A DNA stretch of 64,000 nt from Brevipalpus yothersi (lineage: Eukaryota; Arthropoda; Arachnida; Trombidiformes; Tenuipalpidae): positions 190,331 through 254,330 of the forward strand of contig QZCP01000778.1 in NCBI GenBank assembly GCA_003956705.1, read 5' to 3'. Shown here in pieces: positions 48,035 through 58,420 of this stretch. Within the stretch, counting starts at the first letter, position 1, and every line of letters begins with the position of its first letter. The notes beneath the pieces were generated by a model. That model was not told the origin of the DNA. It saw nothing but the letters and a program-made list of their open reading frames with translations, and did no database searches. Position numbers and translations under genes: made by a program.

Positions 48035-51000
48035 TTATAGGCCTCAAAGAAAAAAGAAACGAGCAAGATATCTACTTGAAGAAAAAGAAACAAAATTTTA
48101 CCGATAACTCGGAGTCCATCTTGTGTTTTAAGACGCACGATCTGAAGCCTTGACTGAACATGAGGAACTGCCTTCTCGATTGTAGACCATATAGTAAGAA
48201 CTGAGCCACTTAGTATATGATACATTCGCTGACGGAGTCCAACATCGCATGTCAGTTTGGCTGATATCCTCGAGCAACGATTGTACCATAACTGATGGCC
48301 ACAAATTTTTTCCGAAACTTCGAAGATGTCTTTCCATGGCGCCTCTGCCTCTTCTAGAGTGATTTTGGAACCTCGTTCTTTGAGAGAAGTCAGCGTTTCT
48401 GTTTTTGACTGGAGTCCAATGTTAGGCTTATAAATACGAAAAACTTGTTTGGCAAAAACTCTCGTACTGGTATCAGCAACCGCCAGAAAGATACTTTTTC
48501 TGATCATGTGGTCAGTGTGCATGATATAAAAACCTTCTTCAGGTGCTGTGCAGTGTTTCCAGAGAGAGACAGCATCTTCCCATGGCATGCCTCTCTCAAC
48601 CTTGACAACATGAAACTCAATCTTCGCTGTACCAGTTGAGTGTTTGATGATGAAACTTTTATGCTCGATGCGCTCAACTTTCCCAATATCAGAGGTGAGA
48701 TCTGTTGAAAGAAAAGAGAGAGTGTTAGATAGAATAAGGCTACACGAAAACGAAGAATTTACCCATAATTCCGAGATCATAACGACCAAGCTTTTTCGCT
48801 TGCTTCACAACAGCATCCAATGTATCACTGAAGTATTGAAAAACAGCATTCTGTAAGTCGACTTTAAGACCAAGGAGTCGATTGAGAAATTTAGAAATGA
48901 CTTGAAAATCTGAAAGAGAGAAATTGAGTAAGAGAGAGTTCTCCAGAGTTCCACACGTATTACCTTTCTCAGGAACAAAATTCCTTTCTTTAGGATTGAA
49001 ACTAATTAGTCCAACACCGATAAAGCCTTCCCTACAATCTGTGATTCAGAAATTGAAAAAAAAATTATTTCTCTAGTAAAGAAAACGAGTTGATTGATAA
49101 AAATACCTCGGAAAAAGTCTGATTTGTACCACACAGGAGGGCCTACAGGTGCTTTCGCTCCACCAATTATTGAACGCACAACAATTTCTAGAGCTTGTCG
49201 TCCATATTTGGTGTCAATATTATATCTACTAAGGTCTCTTGATTCAGTGGCACGACGATCACCATGCGTTAAAGCACCCTATCATTTTAAATAGAAGCAT
49301 TAGTTGAAATTAAAGGTGATTAACAAAAGAAAGGTCCATCTTACCAGACTTTCTAATCTCTTGGCAACTATTGAAGCGAAACGTTGTTCTCCTGCAAGGT
49401 CTGATATCAAAAAAACATATTCAGGTGCATTGACCTGATTTGAACGATGAGTTCGACCAAATTGCTGGATTGCTCGATCAGCACTCCAAGGGAGCTCTAT
49501 GGTTATATGAACCCTTCGTCTTTTATTAATCGCTCTCCTATCTGAATGAAGAGATATACCAGAGGAAGCAGCTTCAGATATGATGGCAATTCTTTTTTCA
49601 TCATCCATAAATCTTTGCTTCTCGGTAAGGTTGAGAATTTCTAAAGGCACATCGTTTTCTGTTCGTGATTCATATGAGATCGATCCATTATTATCAGAAA
49701 TAACTCTTCCTTTCCTTCCAGTCATTTCTGCAACAGCATCGCAGCCTCCAAGTTCTTCAACGAGCTCATCAAGCGTGTTGGGAGGAAGTACGCAGTTCAT
49801 GGCTTCCAAATTATGGAGTAATTCATCACGCATTTTCTCACAAATTTCACCAGCTTCTTCAGACATGAACTCAACATTGGAGTTGTCGTATTTGTTGATT
49901 GTCAGCTTTGGTCCACGTTTTTTTCGAGGTAATTTACTTTTCTGCGGTTTTCTTTTGACTCCTTTCTCTTCTTTCTCTTTTTTCATCATATTCTGCTGGT
50001 ATAGATCCCAAGGCTCAACGTCAGAGAAATCATCGCTATCAGTGGACATTTCTTCTGACATGACTTCATCGAAATCCTCATCCTCTTCTTCACTCTCACT
50101 TGGTTCAAAATCGCTACCATTATCATCTTTACCATTTTCATCATCATCATCACAACTTTCGTCAGACCATTTATTGGAAGAGGAGCTCATCTGGCGACTT
50201 TTTTTAGCTACCTTGGGTTTTTTATTTCTTGGGCAGTTCGAATCTTTTTTCTCCTTCTTCAAAATGCTTTCCCCAAATGGCTCAGGATCAGGTTCTGGAT
50301 CTCGAAGAGGTCCAACTCTCGGTTTTTTTACAAGGACATCTTCCCCATTTTTCCCAATTTTGATTCCTAAATCGTCTAGAAAACTTGTGTCGAGACCAAG
50401 AAGTTTCAATGTTTTCTTACGATTGGGAGCAGGAAAATGCTTATCAATGAGGGATTGGAAGACAGCTCTAAAAGTAGGGAGAGAGCAAATTAATAGAATG
50501 ATAGACGAAAAAAGTTATTAACTTACTTTGCAGTCGAAACAAAATCGTTGAGCTCCCCTCCATTCTCTTCTAATTGTTTGAGAGTTTTCGCTTCTCCTGT
50601 TGATTGTAGACCAATTACGACACACTTTTCATCCTTGAGAGCTTCACGACTCAAATTAACTGCATATTTCACTTTGGAGGCAATACAAAGGTATTTGAAG
50701 AATCTCTGATGAGAAGCCCAAAATTGTGCCCATACTGCCTTCTTGATTGTACTCTCTCCCTCCATTAGCTCGAGAGCTTTTTCAAACTTTTCTCGAGCAT
50801 CTACCCAGAGTTCAACACATTCGTTGTAAAGCTTTATGAACCTCTTAGACAGAGGAATTTCTTCAATCCTGAATTGTACGCCAGTGAAGCTTAGCTGACG
50901 CGCTATATACATTCCTCGAAGCTTCATATCGATAGCTACCAATTCCATTGCACCGACACCCCTTTTTTCAACAGTAGATATGAAGTCATTAAAATCTGGG

Positions 51001-52080
51001 AAAGAAGTTCCAGGTCCCCATAAGCCCAGTCTAACCATATAGGCCATATCTCTAGGCTCAGTGGCACCAGTCGCAGAAGCATATACAATTCGAGCTTTGG
51101 GAAGTTGTTTCTGAAGTTCTAATACAGTGGCTCCTGTTTTGGTCGATTTCGATGTACCTGAGGAGGGACATAAATTTTTTGCCTTGTGACACTCATCAAG
51201 GATGATCTGTAACAGAAGAGCAAGTGAATTAACGAATAGTTTGAAACGTCACTGGGTCAAAACTTACGACTCCCTCAAAGTCATCACCACACCAGTGTAA
51301 AATTTGTTTTAAACGAGTTCTATATTTTTGAGAAGATGCGTGACTCTCACTTATCAACGATGAGTATGTAGCGAAGATAACACCCTTCTTAAAGCCTCCA
51401 TTATCTTTCGATGATATCTTGCCATATTTAAACTGTTGAAGAGAGTGGAAAAAAATTTTTAAGAACTGATCACAACATCGAAAAAAAACTCAAGGTCAAT
51501 GTACCTTATTCAAGGGATAAACTTGAATCTTTTTCGCTCCAATGTCTCGGAGATCCCTTTCCGCATCATATTTGAGATCATTAGAAACACTTAGCCACAA
51601 AGCTTTCTTACGACCGAGTAGATAATTTTCGTAAATAATACCAGCCACAGTTCTTCCCTTTCCAACGCCAGCACCATCGCCAATGAGAAAACCGGCCCGA
51701 GATCCATCAGGTAAAAAATTTTCATGCTGTTGACAGGCATAAACGATTGCCTCTAATTGTAAAGCAGAAAGTCTTCCTTCGTCGATAATATCCTCTGGTA
51801 TCGCAAGACGATACCACACGTCCGGAGGATGAACACTTGATAGTGAACTAGTTTCCACAACTGGATCAGGATGACGAAGGCCTACTTTCAGCTTGTATGG
51901 CATATAATCCGAGTATGTTTCCGCTTGAAATATATCCTCCTCTGGATCTTCATCTGGCACATAATTTTTCTTCATCACTTGATTATTGTATTGGACGGTC
52001 CCATGGCTTACCGCTATCTTACTTGGCGCAAGATCTAATCCACACTGATTGAGAGCCGCGGAAAGAAGATCATGAGACAT
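48035..52080 (-). CDS. SBNO: Strawberry notch homologue (DExH helicase-like coregulator)
   Basis: Nuclear helicase-like protein of the Notch/EGFR and BRD4 networks. Exons: 51505-52080, 51268-51432, 50527-51206, 49345-50467, 49107-49278, 48964-49038, 48763-48909, 48102-48701 and an 8-nt last coding exon 48035-48042; total 1,181 aa. Walker A is GDGAGVGKGRT (residues 134-144) and the DExH box is DECH (251-254). The helicase C part ends with QQFGRTHRSNQ (motif VI). A long acidic/basic insert (exon 4, SDESCDDDDENG...) separates the halves. The C-terminal domain has GFIGVGLISFN, VFQYFSDTLDAVVKQAKKLG and QIVRLKTQDGLRVIG. Vertebrate SBNOs have about 200 more residues at the N-terminus. If the last 59-nt intron is retained, translation runs to 47986 instead. 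Introns are uniformly 54-72 nt. Confidence 0.95.
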
Positions 52081-52292
52081 GGTGGGTAAGTCACCAATAT
52101 GATGGAAGGAAAAAAATAATAATCACACTAATCACCCACAGAGAAGGAAAAGAAAGAAAGAGTTAAAAGTTTAAATTTTGAACCAAAAAATAAGCATTTT
52201 TTCTCTCCACACCAACACCTGAACACAGAGAAAATGTGGAGAGAAAAATAATCAACATTCACTTTAATCATGAAGAGACTCATTTTTTTTGC

Positions 52293-52380
52293 CTCGCGAT
52301 ACTAGCGACACACTTTAGTATAATTTTAAAGTAGTTGTATTCGATAATGTTACGTAATTTTGGAAAGTTTCATGAGGAGG
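52293..52380. promoter_or_regulatory. Promoter block upstream of SBNO, shared with PIGQ
   Basis: About 220-300 nt upstream of the SBNO ATG. It contains ACTAGCGACACACTTTAGTA and, 40 nt on, GTTACGTAA at 52349-52357, then TTTTGGAAAGTTTCATGAG. The same series, with substitutions, occurs at 58011-58097 upstream of PIGQ in the same orientation. TTACGTAA is the core recognised by PAR/E4BP4-type bZIP factors (D-box). It may be a regulatory block or the remnant of a small dispersed repeat. Confidence 0.6.
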
Positions 52381-52899
52381 ATTGGAAGGAAGGAAAATGA
52401 AATGTTCTATTCCACTCACAATGTCAGATTATTGGAAGGAAGAGAATTATGATTTTCTAGTAAAATATAGAAATGGTCTGATCAATTTGGTATTCATCTG
52501 TAGATACGGGGTATAAAACTTGACTGAGGAGCTGAAGTAGGTGTGGGGAAGATTTCTCCTGCTCATATGTTCTTGAATGAGGGAATTATGAACATATCCT
52601 AAGTTTGAGAGATTTTTATGCATATCATTTTCAGTATTCACTTTTCTTTGTGTCTTGATTTGACTATCGTTAATTTGGGAAACAGCGGGGGATGAAGAGG
52701 TTTATTTGGTAATTCCAAACAAGAGAAGAGAGTACTTCCTCGTTTCAATTTATTTGGAGGCAAACTATGAGATAGTTCCAAGATTGATTAGATCTTGAAA
52801 TCAACTCTTTACTTTACGGTATGCGAAAATTTCCTACCCCTCAGGGAAAGAATCATGAGATAGTACGTATCATTTCAACAATCATCCGCCACTTTTTGC

Positions 52900-53208
52900 T
52901 CACTAATAAATAATATTAGTCAAATTCTAATTTATGTATTTATTAACCAACAAGGAAAATGGTCCGTGGACCCAATTGGAGATGTTTTTACAGGTTTTCA
53001 GGCTGCTACAGACAGAGAAATAGTCTCGCTTCTTTTATCCTTGCACTACAAGCTGGACGTTCAACACCATATTCACCCTTCTCAATACCACCTCCTCCCC
53101 AATAAGAATGCGTACGAAGACAATGTTCGACTTTATCGTAAGAATGGTATGGTTAAGGTCCATTGGATTTCAAAAACACGATCATCTCGAGAGCCTTCCA
53201 GATTTTAG
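52900..53208 (+). other. Unrecognised open frame (possible exon or gene relic)
   Basis: A frame reaching TAG at 53208 encodes about 80 residues of ordinary composition (DPIGDVFTGFQAATDREIVS, LLLSLHYKLDVQHHIH, YRKNGMVKVHWISKTRS). It lacks an in-frame ATG near its left end, but ACCAACAAG just upstream could be a splice acceptor. It lies alone between the divergent-facing 5' end of SBNO and the 3' end of BBX. I do not recognise it. The rest of 52400-53570 appears empty. Confidence 0.3.
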
Positions 53209-53570
53209 ATCGGGAAAATTTTCACTTTTGCTTATCAAATAATTTAGATCTTTTATATTTTATAGCTTGATGAATCGAGCTTGACAAAAGAGATGAGGAC
53301 CGTATATGATAGAGAACAACACCATTCATGATAAAACGTTTTCGGAGCCTCTTCTGTTGGGATTCATGTTTGATTTTGTCTCGAGCTCTCATCTACTTTT
53401 TTACCTGGAAGAATCGAAAAAAAGAATAAGATTTCTAGTATGTTCATCATGGATTAGGTTAACCTAGGAGATCTTGTGGATAGCTATGCTTAAAAAGCTT
53501 CTTTGAGAGAGTTTGAAAATTCAACTAACCAAAAAATGAGCCATTGTACCATGGAAGAGAGCTGTTGGAT

Positions 53571-55289
53571 TTATATTTTGCCTGATGATGATGGAGCCGA
53601 AGAGGTGGAGGATGAACCACCAGGACCAAGCCACTTGTCAATGAAATGGTCGATAATTTGTTGATTAGAGGTATGTAAAACTTTAAAAGATGAGAGATTC
53701 AGGGGCTTGTCCCCCGAAGTGTTATTACCAGGGCTACTGCTATTGTTGCTGTTATTATTAGCCAACGTCGCATTAGAAGTGGAATCGTTGGGTTCTGGAG
53801 AGAATGATGCATGAATCATTAGTATGAGGGCTCAATTATGAAGCTTTTTTAGTGATGAAATCATTGCGATCTTACCTGTGAATAATAAATTGGAACGACT
53901 TGTGTTGGCGCCTCTGTTTGCTCCTAGCACAATTGAATCACTACCATTCTTATCAGAATCAGCAGATTCTGTTGACCCAGAGGGTATTGATGCAATGAAA
54001 TTCTTTGCATGGTCCTGATTTGAATTACTATTGTCACTATCACCCTCACCTGGTACAGAATTTAACTTGGATGGCGGGGATATATTCATGCCCAATATGT
54101 TTCGAGACTCATTACTAAATAGCTCAATATCATTGCCACCCGATGGCCGATGTGGCAAATGATTCGATGAGGTTGAACTGCTCCCTCCAAGAGCAGACTC
54201 AATCACACGGTTCATAGTATCTATGTCTAAAATTGGAGGTCCACCGGGATTCAAAGGTTGTGATGAGGTGCTAGAAGGTGATGAGGATGCAGAGGCTGAT
54301 AAAGATAATAATGCAGAAGCTGCTGCTGCCACAGAGTTGGGCACATTAGACATAGCTGAACTTTTGAATTCACCATTTTCGAGATTTTCTAAATATCTTT
54401 TCTTGGGAGGTTTAGGTGTCGAATTAGAATTTGTGTTTATATTGTTAGGTGAATTATTGTTGCTACTATTTGTACCACTTATACCAGGAGTGCAGAGCAA
54501 TTGTAAATTTGTGCCAAACAATGAACCAAATTGACCAGATAATGGTACAGCTGAAGTGGAGGAGGTGGAAGATGAGGATTGAAAATTGATTTGCGGAGGC
54601 GAAGGTGGTTGTACGGTTGTTGGTGATTTGAAGTTAATCTTGTACCATTTGAAGTGGGGATTAGCTTTCATAAATGCTTCTTTATTACTCCTAGCTAGCT
54701 CGGTATATTTTGCTTTCTGATCTTGCTCCAAAGCAGCCCACCATTCACCAAGAATCTTTGTTATACGACGATTCTCTAGATGAGGATACTTTTGTTTAAC
54801 AACACTTCGGTGTCGCTTGCAAAATATGAGAAATGCATTCATAGGCCGCTTCTGAGATTGGGATGAGGAACTTGAGGATGAATCCTGATTCGTTCGAGGA
54901 AAAGTGTAACATCGCGGTGGAGTGTGTGGGACAGAGGAGGTTGATGAAGAGGATGGTGGGGGAGAAGAGGTGTTTGCTGCTGTGACCGCCGTTTTGACAG
55001 GAATAGAGTCGAACTCGGTTTTTTGAAAATTAAAAGGTGCTAATGAAACGGAGGATATATTTGTGGTAGCACTGGAAGTTGATGCCAGTGGGCTGATTCC
55101 AGTGGAGGTAGTAGTAGCTGGAACTGGTGAGAATCCAGAAGTGAGGAGGGTGATTGTGGTTGTAGAGTTGGACGATACCTCGATATCACTTTTCGTAATG
55201 TTCAACTGTTGTTGTTCACCAGTATTAATTTTATCTTCTATTGATTTATCTTCACTTCTATCGTTACTGTCGACCATAGGCTCACTCAT
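53571..55289 (-). CDS. BBX: HMG-box transcription factor, Bobby-sox type
   Basis: Nuclear DNA-binding protein. Exons 53876-55289 and 53571-53794 join in phase to 545 aa. The HMG box lies at about residues 147-216 (KRPMNAFLIFCKRHRSVVKQ, then NRRITKILGEWWAALE, EAFMKANPHFKWYK). The FCKRHRS and KEAFMKANP words fit BBX better than Capicua (FSKRHR, KEAHFKAHP), the nearest alternative. Everything else is Ser/Thr/Asn-rich low-complexity sequence, apart from a short ordered C-terminal segment (LHTSNQQIIDHFIDKWLG). Mammalian BBX is much longer. A TG/TA microsatellite and CT/GA tracts lie in the presumed 5' UTR. Confidence 0.9.
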
Positions 55290-55370
55290 TTCATTCAGGC
55301 CTCAAGGGTGAATGGCTTTGATACTTTCTTTTCTTTGTACAACAAGACTAAGAGCTTTGAAGGGGGTCTA

Positions 55371-55432
55371 GAATATATATATATGTACGTGTGTATGTGT
55401 ATGTGTGTATGTGTGTGTGTGTGTGGATATAC
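55371..55432. repeat. (TA)n/(TG)n microsatellite upstream of BBX
   Basis: ATATATATATATG followed by TGTGTATG-type and TG repeats; a GA/AAAG-rich tract follows at 55560-55642. The rest of 55290-56720 is AT-rich, with a 76-codon ATG frame at 56112-56342 (+) of unclear meaning. It includes the 3' flank of PIGQ. Confidence 0.85.
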
Positions 55433-56720
55433 GTATATGGTAATATTTATAAGGTCCGTTCTTCTTCTAAAACAACAGTGACTTGAAATTATGAGCAGAT
55501 TGATGATGAGTTTGTGTGAGTGTATGTGAGTGTATGATGGCAAATAAGTGTACAAACAATATGAGAAAAGAGGAACAGAGAGAAAGAGAGAGGAAAAGAG
55601 AGACAGAGACAGAAAGAAAGAGAAAGAGAAAGAGAGAGAGAGCTGCAAGTATGAAAAAGAGTTGAACAAGTCTAATGACCGAATTGCCAAATAACCAAAA
55701 CAGAGAGGATCCGGAGCACCTTTTTACCTATACCCATAATCATTCATCCAGGTAAGACGATCAACATGATAATATGATAAACATGATTAACAATTTAATT
55801 GAACAAAAACTTGTGATAAAATTAATCCAAGACTTCCACACACATAACACCATTACTCTGAATATATGTTCAACATTCATTCACAATCTGACTGTGAAGA
55901 CTGACTGACTGCGCCTCTGGTGGGTTAAGTTCATCATGAAGTTCTGAAAATTATCACTTTCCACTGTTCCTAACATGATGTTCTGTTCGAAATTTGCATT
56001 TTACACCGATTGTGTCTGGTGTGAAGGTGGAGAGAGGGATGCATTCATCTATGAAAGAACTAGATGAGCTTGAAAATGGGTTTTTTTTGTGAGTAAAATT
56101 GCTGTAAGTAAATGAATGAAATCGATGAAATTTTGAATAGTTTAGTGAAAAATCGGTTCTTGTACAAATTCGCGAGAACTTTTACAAAAATTTTGCTTCT
56201 TCATCGAACAATGATTCGTCTAGGAAAGCTAGTATTACAAATTTTCAATGAGATCAAAGCCAATTATCTTCTCTTGAATTCGATTGGAAAGATATCGAAT
56301 CGAAGAATATATCACAGTAGTTTCATGGTTGCAATTCATTGATTACAAGAAATAGAAAAATCATTGATAGAAAAATTCATGTACTCTATCTCAGTTCAAA
56401 TGATGAATAGTACACTACTAGGAAGTATTAACTAGCAATCTTATTGCTCTCATAGGAGCCACAGGAGGTATTGTTGTCGTGATTCAGAGCAATTTTTTAA
56501 AGCAAGCTCCAGATTCCAGCTTGTTAATTTATCATCTTTATGATTCGGCTTCCAGCGAGATACACAAATGAAGATGTTCATCCATTTCACTAGTCTGTAT
56601 ACATCATAACTGCTCAAACAACCAGACTAAAAAGTCAGATTACGTCATTGGAATCGGTTTGCAATGCAATCTCTTCCGATAGTTAAATATTTCGTATCGT
56701 GGTGAAAATGTCCTCGATAA

Positions 56721-57752
56721 TCAAACGAGCTCACCCGTCAACATGGCAAGAAAAAATTTTCTAGGCAAAGATTTGTTCAGAACAAAGGGGTTCTCTCCAA
56801 AATACTGGTCTGGATGGAAAAGGGACGAGAACGAAATTCGTTGGAAATTCAGAACAATCTCAACATTCCTATTTTTTGTCTCCAGAACGGTATATTCTTT
56901 ACAGTTCATCACGCTCCGCAATCCCAATAGCCATGCAAATATTCCGTAAACAGGAAGAGATATTAGAGAGGCTATAATTGTCTTGATCATTACTTGAGCT
57001 GCAAGTATAATGATTCTCAGAGTATAAAAAACAACATAATAGAGCAGTATAGTTGGAGCAAGAAACAAAAATGCTGTAAAGCATACGCTCCCAACGAAAA
57101 GTTGATCACTTCCATAGTAGAAGGAATCTACTCTTCGTTTGAGTTGATTCCACTTTTTTCCACGAAAAAGACGCCATAAGGCGATCAAACCATTGAGCTG
57201 GAATGCATGAAGTCTGGCCGCATAACCATAGAAACAGTATATATGAATCGTAGCGATTGCAATTAGATCACTAACAAGTGCCAATTGAAAGCTTGCCCCA
57301 AAAAGACCAGACAGTAGGAATAAATCGAGAATGAGTAAAAGAAATGGATGAATCAAAGTTATATACGTTTTCCAGATATGTATGTGGTATAGAAAAAATC
57401 CACCAAGAGCTGAATTAAGAGGACGATTCAATTTTAAACCAACAGGCATGGCAATCATACTTGTTATCAATTGTTCAACATTTTCCGCCAAATGTTCCAT
57501 TCGAATTAGACTCCAATCAAGCCATTCATGAATATTAAAAAACATTGTCATCATCAGGATCAGTATACTTCCAAGAATAACATCAAACATTATATTTGAC
57601 AGAGTGTTAGCCAATCTGACCGTCAATCGATGATGTCTCGACACCAATAAACACTGATTTATTTGATCATATCGAAAAAGTAAATGTTGAATAGCACATG
57701 AGAAAGTTGAAACAGAGAGCAATAAATTCGATCTCTCGGGATTGGTGGACAT
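56721..57752 (-). CDS. PIGQ: PIG-Q / Gpi1 subunit of GPI-GlcNAc transferase
   Basis: ER-membrane subunit that stabilises the GPI-N-acetylglucosaminyltransferase complex, which starts GPI-anchor synthesis from UDP-GlcNAc and phosphatidylinositol. It is a single exon of 343 aa. The Gpi1 core is unmistakable: GLKLNRPLNSALGGFFLYHI, WKTYITLIHPF, HIYCFYGYAARLHAFQLNGL, ALWRLFRGKKWNQLKRRVDS and YGSDQLFVGSVCFTAFLFLA. About six to seven hydrophobic segments are present. Vertebrate PIGQ has a much longer N-terminal region; here the protein starts shortly before the core. Codons before the ATG give no obvious extension, but an upstream exon cannot be excluded. Confidence 0.94.
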   Translation of the reverse strand: MSTNPERSNLLLSVSTFSCAIQHLLFRYDQINQCLLVSRHHRLTVRLANTLSNIMFDVILGSILILMMTMFFNIHEWLDWSLIRMEHLAENVEQLITSMIAMPVGLKLNRPLNSALGGFFLYHIHIWKTYITLIHPFLLLILDLFLLSGLFGASFQLALVSDLIAIATIHIYCFYGYAARLHAFQLNGLIALWRLFRGKKWNQLKRRVDSFYYGSDQLFVGSVCFTAFLFLAPTILLYYVVFYTLRIIILAAQVMIKTIIASLISLPVYGIFAWLLGLRSVMNCKEYTVLETKNRNVEIVLNFQRISFSSLFHPDQYFGENPFVLNKSLPRKFFLAMLTGELV

Positions 57753-58010
57753 GATGACTGTGACTCTAAATTAATCACGTCAGCTCAGCTCACGACTCTG
57801 AAGGATCCATCACTTCGACATCACTTTGGACATGATTTCTACAAAATCAGATACATCATGGATCTGGTAAACCACCCTGAAAAGGGCTGAAAAGAGCAAT
57901 TAACTAAAAAATGTTAATCAAAATATTCACTGCAGTTGAAATGTCAATCCAGAATAACTTTAAAAATAGCGCTTCTTGATACATCAACATTCAATCATAT
58001 TAAACACTAG
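57753..58010 (-). promoter_or_regulatory. PIGQ proximal upstream region
   Basis: AT-rich DNA immediately upstream of the PIGQ start codon, separating it from the shared promoter block at 58011. No open frame. Confidence 0.4.
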
Positions 58011-58100
58011 CGAAACTAGTGACAAACTTTAGTATAACTTGCTAATCTTATCCAGAATAATAACGTTACGTAACGTTATTTTTGAGAGTTTTATAAGCTC
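58011..58100. promoter_or_regulatory. Promoter block upstream of PIGQ with 22-nt palindrome
   Basis: ACTAGTGACAAACTTTAGTA at 58015-58034 is followed by a perfect 22-nt palindrome at 58059-58080 (core TAACGTTACGTAACGTTA), then TTTTGAGAGTTTTATAAG. It is homologous to 52293-52380 upstream of SBNO. CACTAG-N5-CTAGTG forms a second small inverted repeat at its left edge (58013-58029 or so). It lies about 260-350 nt upstream of the PIGQ ATG. Confidence 0.65.
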
Positions 58101-58420
58101 GAAAAGTTGATGAAAATTTTTATTCTGTTCTGATTGATTAGAGAAAACAGAATTCTGATAACCTCGTGAAAAACTCAGGCGGTCTAGTCTCTCCGTATCC
58201 AGTGTGAAAATTGGGTGCTTCTAGAGAGATTTTTTTTCTCTGCTTAGATTAGGTCATTGGTCGATTTGAACCTATCCTTTATATACACTCAGGCTATCAA
58301 TTAATGGTGTTCTTAGTTAATTTAACGAGGTTCCGATTTTTGGTGATAGTTTTTTCATGCCATGAGAAGGAAAAAAATTTCCAAAATACAGAAGTTAATT
58401 TTATTGGCACGTTAAAAAAA

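Noticed and set aside
49580..50521. Plus-strand 313-codon Ser/Phe-rich frame
   Set aside because: Antisense of the acidic/basic low-complexity SBNO exon; the Ser/Leu bias comes from Asp/Glu/Lys codons on the other strand.
53571..55289. Capicua as the identity of the HMG-box protein
   Set aside because: The HMG box has FCKRHRS and KEAFMKANP as in BBX, rather than the Capicua FSKRHR and KEAHFKAHP words, and no Capicua C1 motif is present.
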